A stretch of 64,000 nucleotides of DNA, from positions 1 through 64,000 of the forward strand of contig CAYZWT010000008.1 in NCBI GenBank assembly GCA_964482225.1, read 5' to 3'. A model generated the notes under the pieces. It saw only the letters and a list, made by a program, of their open reading frames with translations, was not told where the DNA came from and made no database searches. The position numbers and the translations under genes are program-made. How positions within the stretch are numbered: the stretch's first letter is position 1; each line of letters starts with the position of its first letter. Below, piece after piece: positions 59,072 through 64,000 of the stretch. The DNA comes from UBA1429 sp964482225 (GTDB lineage: Bacteria; Chloroflexota; Anaerolineae; UBA1429).

Positions 59072-62020
59072 GTGGAGACGATCTATCGCATCGAGGTCAT
59101 CCCCCGTCCGGGCGAGATGCCCCCTGGGTACCTGCTGGACGATATCCGCGCCCTGGGCATCCCGGGCGTGCAGCGCGTCGAGCGCTCGGCCCTCTACTTT
59201 TTGCGGGGCGAGCTGACGCCGGAGCAGATTCGCCTGCTGTGCGACGAGCTGCTGGTGGACCCCATCACCCAGCGGGCCGCCTGGGGGCCCGCCGATGCGC
59301 CCGTGGAGACACCCTCCGGCGCCGTGCGGGTGGAGGTGGGGCTGCTGCAGGGCGTCACCGATAGCGTGGCCGCCAATATCGTGGCGCGAGCGCGGCTGCT
59401 GGGGTTGCCCGGGCTGGCCGCTGCCAGCGCCGAGAGCTATTTGCTGTGGGGCGCTCTTGCGGACCAAGAGGTGCGGGCCATCGCCGAGCGCCTGCTCTAT
59501 AACGAGATCATCCAGTACTACCAGATCGGCCAGCTTGCGCCCCATCTGGGCGTGGGGGGCGCTGCCGCCGAGGCGGCGGGCGCCGCGATCCGCGCCGAGA
59601 CGGTGCCCCTCACCGGCCTGGACGACGCCGCGCTGCTGGCCCTCTCCCGCGACCGGCTGCTCTCCCTGGACCTGGCCGAGATGCACGCCATCCGCGACTA
59701 TTGCCGGGCCGAGGGCCGCGAGCCGACGGATGTAGAGCTGGAGAGCCTGGCCCAAACCTGGTCGGAGCATTGTGTCCACAAGACCTTTCGCGCCCTGGTG
59801 ACCTATCGCGAGGCCACGCCCCAGGGCGAGACGGTGCAAGAGATAGACGGGCTGCTGAGCACCTACTTGCGGGCGGCCACCGAAGAGATCGCGGCCCCGT
59901 GGGTGCGCTCGGCCTTTGTGGACAATGCGGGCATCGTGGCCTTTGGCGAGCACGAGTTGTCCTTCAAGGTCGAGACCCACAACCATCCCTCGGCGCTGGA
60001 GCCCTTTGGCGGCGCCAACACGGGCGTGGGCGGCGTTGTGCGCGATATCATGGGCGTCAGCGCCCGGCCCATCGCCAATACCGACGTGCTCTGTTTTGGC
60101 CCTCTGGACGCCGACCCTGCCACGCTGCCCGGCGGCGTGCTGCACCCCCGCCGCCTGTACAACGGCGTGGTGCACGGCATCGAGGACTATGGCAACAAGA
60201 TGGGCATCCCGACGGTGAACGGGAGCATCTATTTCGATCCCGGCTATACCGGCAACCCGCTGGTGTACTGCGGCTGCGCGGGCATTGCCCCGGCGGGCGC
60301 CCATCCGCGCCAGGCGCTGCCGGGCGATCTGGTGGTGGTCATCGGTGGGCGCACGGGCCGCGATGGCCTGCACGGGGCGACATTCTCTTCCATCGAACTG
60401 AACGACACCACCGGCGAGACATCGGGCGGTGCCGTCCAGATCGGCAACCCCATCACCGAAAAGATGGCCCTGGATGCCCTGCTGGTGGCCCGCGATGAGG
60501 GGCTCTATCACGCCGTCACCGATTGTGGGGCAGGGGGGCTCTCCTCCGCCGTCAGCGAGATGGGCGAGGCCATCGGCGCCGCCGTGGCGCTGGAGTGCGT
60601 TCCACTCAAGTATGTGGGCCTGCAACCCTGGGAGATCTGGGTCTCAGAGGCCCAGGAGCGCATGGTGCTGGCCGCGCCGCCGGAGCACGTCGCGCGCCTG
60701 CGCGCCATCTGCGCGGCCTATTCCGTCGAGATGACCGTCATCGGCACATTCACCAGCGACCGGCGCCTGCACCTGACCTATGACGGCCAGACGGTGGCCG
60801 ATCTGGACATGGGCTTTTTGCACGGCGGCATCCCGCGCCGCAGGCTGGCCGCCGAGTGGGTCGCGCCGCCCGTGGAGCGCGAGACGCTGGACGACACGCT
60901 GGCGGGCGACGTCCTGGGCGAGCTCTTGCTAGAGATGCTGGCGCTGCCCAACGTGCGCAGCAAGGAAGACGTGATCCGCCGCTACGACCACGAGGTGCAG
61001 GGGGGCACCCTGGTCAAGCCGCTGGTGGGGGCCCGCAGCCACGGCCCTGGCGACGCCACGGTGATCCGCCCGCTGGATACCCATGAGCGCTGGGAGGGCT
61101 TTGCCCTGGGCTCGGCCTTTAACCCGGCCTATGGCGCGCTGGACCCCTACGCCATGGCCGTCTCGGCCATTGACGAGGCGGTGCGCAACGTGGTCTGCGT
61201 GGGGGCCGACCCGGAGCAGACCGCCATTCTGGACAACTTTTGCTGGGGCAACCCGGCCTATCCCGACCGGTTGGGGAGCCTGGTGCGGGCCCTCAAGGGC
61301 TGCTATGACGGCGCTTTGCACTATGGCACGCCCTTTATCTCCGGCAAGGACTCGCTGAACAACGAATATACCGATAGCGTCAGCGGCGCGCAGGTGGCCA
61401 TCCCGCCCTCGCTCCTGATCTCGTCCCTGGGCATCGTCGAGGACGTGCGGCTGGCCTGCACCGCCGATCTCAAACGGGCGGGGGACCGCCTCTACCTGCT
61501 GGGGCTGACGCGCCCCGAGCTGGGCGGCAGCCTGTACGCCCAGGCCCAGGCTTTGGAGGGCCACCGCCCGCCCGGCTTGGCCGAGCAGGGGCCCGCCCTG
61601 GCCCGCGCCCTGCACGCGGCCATGCGCCAGGGGCTGGTGGCCGCCTGCCACGATTGCTCCGAGGGCGGCCTGGCCCTGGCCCTGGCCGAGATGGCCTTTT
61701 CCGGCGCGCTGGGCGCGAGCCTGTTCCTGGCCAACGCGCCCACGCCCGAGGGCGTGGTCCCCGTGGATGACTGGCTGCTCTATGCCGAATCCAATGGACG
61801 CTACGTCGTCGAAGTGGCCGAGGAGCACGCCGAAGCGTTTGAGGCCCTCATGGGCGGGCTGCCCTGCGCCCAGGTGGGCAACGTCCTGGCGGCGCCCGAC
61901 TTGGTGGCGCACAGCGCCCTAGATGACGAGCTGCTCTTTGCCCTGCCCGTGGAGGCGCTGGAGCGCGCCTGGCGCGGCCACATCCTGGAGGATGGCGACG
62001 ATCTGGAGGAGAGCCGATGA
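59072..62020 (+). CDS. purL: phosphoribosylformylglycinamidine synthase, PurL with N-terminal PurS-like part
   Basis: 982 residues from a GTG. Residues ~1-165 form two PurS-like ferredoxin-type repeats (YRIEVIPRPGEMPPG, VRVEVGLLQGVTDSVAANIV), then the PurL core: LESLAQTWSEHCVHKTF, ELSFKVETHNHPSALEPFGG, DCGAGGLSSAVSEMG and DCSEGGLALALAEM. The glutaminase domain is absent and supplied by purQ, which overlaps by 4 bp. Small PurL is ~740 residues with separate purS, so this is a PurS-PurL fusion. It makes FGAM from FGAR, ATP and ammonia. AGGGAG precedes the start. Confidence 0.93.
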   Translation: METIYRIEVIPRPGEMPPGYLLDDIRALGIPGVQRVERSALYFLRGELTPEQIRLLCDELLVDPITQRAAWGPADAPVETPSGAVRVEVGLLQGVTDSVAANIVARARLLGLPGLAAASAESYLLWGALADQEVRAIAERLLYNEIIQYYQIGQLAPHLGVGGAAAEAAGAAIRAETVPLTGLDDAALLALSRDRLLSLDLAEMHAIRDYCRAEGREPTDVELESLAQTWSEHCVHKTFRALVTYREATPQGETVQEIDGLLSTYLRAATEEIAAPWVRSAFVDNAGIVAFGEHELSFKVETHNHPSALEPFGGANTGVGGVVRDIMGVSARPIANTDVLCFGPLDADPATLPGGVLHPRRLYNGVVHGIEDYGNKMGIPTVNGSIYFDPGYTGNPLVYCGCAGIAPAGAHPRQALPGDLVVVIGGRTGRDGLHGATFSSIELNDTTGETSGGAVQIGNPITEKMALDALLVARDEGLYHAVTDCGAGGLSSAVSEMGEAIGAAVALECVPLKYVGLQPWEIWVSEAQERMVLAAPPEHVARLRAICAAYSVEMTVIGTFTSDRRLHLTYDGQTVADLDMGFLHGGIPRRRLAAEWVAPPVERETLDDTLAGDVLGELLLEMLALPNVRSKEDVIRRYDHEVQGGTLVKPLVGARSHGPGDATVIRPLDTHERWEGFALGSAFNPAYGALDPYAMAVSAIDEAVRNVVCVGADPEQTAILDNFCWGNPAYPDRLGSLVRALKGCYDGALHYGTPFISGKDSLNNEYTDSVSGAQVAIPPSLLISSLGIVEDVRLACTADLKRAGDRLYLLGLTRPELGGSLYAQAQALEGHRPPGLAEQGPALARALHAAMRQGLVAACHDCSEGGLALALAEMAFSGALGASLFLANAPTPEGVVPVDDWLLYAESNGRYVVEVAEEHAEAFEALMGGLPCAQVGNVLAAPDLVAHSALDDELLFALPVEALERAWRGHILEDGDDLEESR

Positions 62021-62850
62021 GCCAGCCACGCATCCTGATCTTGCACGCGCCCGGCACCAACCGCGACCGCGAGGCGGCCCTGGCCTGCCAGGCGGCGGGC
62101 GGCGCCCCCGAGATCGTTCACATGAACAGCCTGAACGGCGGCCAGCACCGCCTGGGCGATTACCAGATGCTCGTCATCCCCGGCGGATTCTCCTATGGCG
62201 ACGACCTGGGCGCCGGACGGCTGTGGGCCAACGACCTGTACCACCGGTTTCGTGAGGACCTGGACGCCTTTGTGGCGGCGGGCAAGCCGGTGATGGGTAT
62301 CTGCAACGGGTTCCAGACCCTGGTCAAGGCGGGCTATCTGCCGGGCCCGGCGCCCCAACAGCGGGTGAGCCTGACGTTCAACCGGCGCGGGCATTTCGAG
62401 TGCCGCTGGGTGCGGTTGCGGGCCCATGACGAGAGCGCCTGCCTGTTCACCCAGGGGTTGCAAGAGGATATCCTTTGCCCGGTGGCCCACGGCGAGGGCC
62501 GCCTGGCCCTGGATGGCGGCGACACCACCGGCGAGGACACGCGCCGGGCCCTGTGGGAGGGCGGGCTGGTGGCCCTGCAATATGTGGCGACGGCGGACCC
62601 CACCCAGATGGACCTGCCTGGCCGCGAGATTGAGACCCTGGCGGAGGCCCCCTATCCGTATAACCCCAACGGCTCGGTGGACGACATCGCCGGGCTGTGC
62701 AACGCGGCGGGCAACGTATTTGGCCTGATGCCCCACCCGGAGGATCACATCACGCCCTACCAGCACCCGCGCTGGACCCGTGGGGGCCGCGGCGGCCTGG
62801 GGCTGGCGCTGTTCGCCAATGGGGTGCGGGCCGCTGCTCGCTTTGCCTGA
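62017..62850 (+). CDS. purQ: phosphoribosylformylglycinamidine synthase, glutaminase subunit PurQ
   Basis: 277 residues, somewhat longer than B. subtilis PurQ (~227). The class I glutaminase site is PVMGICNGFQTLVKAG with the nucleophile Cys, and GLMPHPEDH holds the His and Glu. IPGGFSYGDDLGAGRLWAN is the family oxyanion region. It feeds ammonia to PurL. The ATG overlaps the purL stop (ATGA). Confidence 0.95.
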   Translation: MSQPRILILHAPGTNRDREAALACQAAGGAPEIVHMNSLNGGQHRLGDYQMLVIPGGFSYGDDLGAGRLWANDLYHRFREDLDAFVAAGKPVMGICNGFQTLVKAGYLPGPAPQQRVSLTFNRRGHFECRWVRLRAHDESACLFTQGLQEDILCPVAHGEGRLALDGGDTTGEDTRRALWEGGLVALQYVATADPTQMDLPGREIETLAEAPYPYNPNGSVDDIAGLCNAAGNVFGLMPHPEDHITPYQHPRWTRGGRGGLGLALFANGVRAAARFA

Positions 62851-62867
62851 GCGGGGGCCGGAGTCTC

Positions 62868-62889
62868 GCGCAGAGCGCAGAGGCGGATG
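62868..62889. repeat. dispersed CTCTGCG-type repeat (reverse orientation)
   Basis: TCTCGCGCAGAGCGCAGAGG lies between purQ and purB. It is the reverse of the stretch at 47922-47952 with one unit shortened. Confidence 0.45.
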
Positions 62890-63013
62890 GGCGAACACGG
62901 CGCATACATGCGCAGTTCGTCCCTGCGATAAACCGTAGCAAAACGCAACGAAACGTACGGGCGAAGCTCGTCCTCGCCCAACATCCGAGTTCGTTTTCAA
63001 TAGCAGGTGTGGT

Positions 63014-64000
63014 ATGACCCAATACAACCACGAGACCTTTCTTTCGCCCTTTACCTGGCGCTATGGCAGCGACGAGATGCGCGCCCTGTGGTCGCAGATG
63101 CACACCCGGCGTCTCTGGCGGCGCATCTGGGTGGCCCTGGCCGAGGTGCAGGCCCAGGCGGGCCTGGTAACCGAGGCCCAGGCCGCCGACCTGCGCGCCC
63201 ACCAGGATGACGTAGACTGGGAGCGCGCCCAAGAGATCGAGCGCTCGCTGCACCATGACCTGATGGCCGAGGTGCGCACCTTTGCGGAGCAGTGCCCCGT
63301 GGGGGGCGGCGTCATCCATCTGGGCGCCACCAGCATGGACGTGGAGGACAACGCCGACGCCCTGCGCATCCGCGAGGCCCTGGCCCTGGTGCGGGCCCGC
63401 CTGGTGGCGCTGCTGGGGGTCCTGGCCGAGCAGATCGAGGCCGAGGCCGACACGGTGGTCATGGCCTATACCCACATTCAGCCCGCCGAGCCCACCACCG
63501 TGGGCTATCGCCTCTGCCAGTACGCCTATGATTTCCTGGCCGACCTGGAGGGATTGGATGCCCTACAGGTGCGGGGCAAAGGCTTCAAGGGCGCCGTGGG
63601 CACCTCTGCCTCGTATGCGCACCTGCTGGCCGAGAGCGAGATGACCCCGGAGGAGATGGAGGCGCGGGTGATGGCCCGGCTGGGGCTGGAGGCCGTGCCC
63701 GTCAGCACCCAGACCTACCCGCGCAAGATGGATTACGTGCTGCTGAGCCTGCTGGCGGGGATCGCCCAATCGGCCCACAAGTTTGCCCTGGACCTGCGCC
63801 TGCTGCAATCTCCCCTGTTCGGCGAGATGAGCGAGCCCTTTGGCCGCCAGCAGGTGGGCTCCTCGGCCATGCCGTTCAAGCGCAACCCGATCAATTCCGA
63901 GAGCATCTGCTCGCTGGCCCGCTATGCTGCTGCGCTGCCCCGGGTCGCCTGGGACAACGCCGCCCTTTCGATGCTAGAGCGCACCCTGGACGACTCGGCC
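63014..64000 (+). CDS. purB: adenylosuccinate lyase, N-terminal part (cut by window end)
   Basis: 329 residues are visible and the frame is open at base 64000. FTWRYGSDEMRALWSQMHTR, VIHLGATSMDVEDNADALRI, YTHIQPAEPTTVGYR and GSSAMPFKRNPINSESICSL are the conserved blocks of the fumarase/aspartase superfamily, the last being the flexible signature loop with the catalytic Ser. It splits SAICAR and adenylosuccinate, releasing fumarate. AGG lies six bases before the ATG at 63014. It is 163 bp after purQ. Confidence 0.95.
   Translation, partial: MTQYNHETFLSPFTWRYGSDEMRALWSQMHTRRLWRRIWVALAEVQAQAGLVTEAQAADLRAHQDDVDWERAQEIERSLHHDLMAEVRTFAEQCPVGGGVIHLGATSMDVEDNADALRIREALALVRARLVALLGVLAEQIEAEADTVVMAYTHIQPAEPTTVGYRLCQYAYDFLADLEGLDALQVRGKGFKGAVGTSASYAHLLAESEMTPEEMEARVMARLGLEAVPVSTQTYPRKMDYVLLSLLAGIAQSAHKFALDLRLLQSPLFGEMSEPFGRQQVGSSAMPFKRNPINSESICSLARYAAALPRVAWDNAALSMLERTLDDSA

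Noticed and set aside
59051..60625. 524-residue frame antisense to purL
   Set aside because: His/Gly/Arg/Ala-rich composition typical of reverse-frame reading of a high-GC gene; purL is certain.

Overview
This 64 kb window is a high-GC bacterial chromosome segment whose gene set points to the phylum Chloroflexota, most likely an Anaerolineae-like lineage. This is an inference from lipoproteins with Thr/Pro-rich linkers, an isopentenyl phosphate kinase, a PurL with a PurS-like front end and the general housekeeping content. No rRNA or other decisive marker is present. Promoters read as ordinary sigma-70 type (TTGACR, 16-17 bp, TATACT or TATAAT). Two 100-N gaps are scaffolding joins: each is flanked by the same 55 bp on both sides, so the true sequence is probably continuous at both places.

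Layout. 1-7 kb: end of an MFS transporter, a HIT protein, a minus-strand operon (ABC ATPase, permease, two methyltransferases), a GyrI-like protein and a membrane-anchored 5'-nucleotidase. 7.2-14 kb: tRNA-Gly and tRNA-Pro, a tiny Flp-pilin-like gene, an S1-domain protein, FtsK, a DUF72 protein, then yebC-ruvC-ruvA. 14-18 kb: three genes for an orphan proton-translocating membrane module (Mrp/Hyf/Nuo type) without hydrophilic subunits. 18-24 kb: a CHAT-protease/ATPase fusion, a DegT aminotransferase, a broken REP-associated transposase and a homocysteine methyltransferase. 24-38 kb: small membrane and repair genes (radC), a FecR-domain protein, acylphosphatase, HEAT protein, RseP-type protease, isopentenyl phosphate kinase, RNase Z, a PHP-AlbA_2 fusion, then lon behind hsp20 (a heat-shock pair).

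38.0-45.1 kb is an integrated mobile element in a tRNA-Lys gene. All ten of its recognisable genes lie on the minus strand in tight, overlapping order: integrase, small genes, a ribbon-helix-helix protein, a primase-helicase, a zinc-ribbon protein, a sigma-region-4-like HTH and a coiled-coil protein. No capsid or conjugation genes are visible. The element appears to supply the promoter and 5' half of the tRNA rather than the usual 3' end. It also carries a leader terminator in front of its replication genes and an iteron-like noncoding region at its left end. Right of it, 45-51 kb is accessory DNA: two Thr/Pro-linker lipoproteins, a phage MuF fragment, an MFS transporter, a two-domain secreted protein, a perfect 24-bp hairpin and a possible nuclease-fold protein.

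51-64 kb returns to housekeeping: an RluE-type pseudouridine synthase (interrupted only by the artificial gap), VanZ-like protein, 8-oxoguanine-deaminase-like enzyme, the primary sigma factor, and a purine cluster purA-guaB-purL-purQ-purB (purB cut by the window end). Upstream of the sigma factor lies a perfect consensus promoter followed by a strongly foldable segment ending in a terminator, a candidate small RNA with 6S-like architecture. The purine genes cover FGAR amidation (purL/purQ), the adenylosuccinate steps (purA, purB) and the first step from IMP to GMP (guaB).
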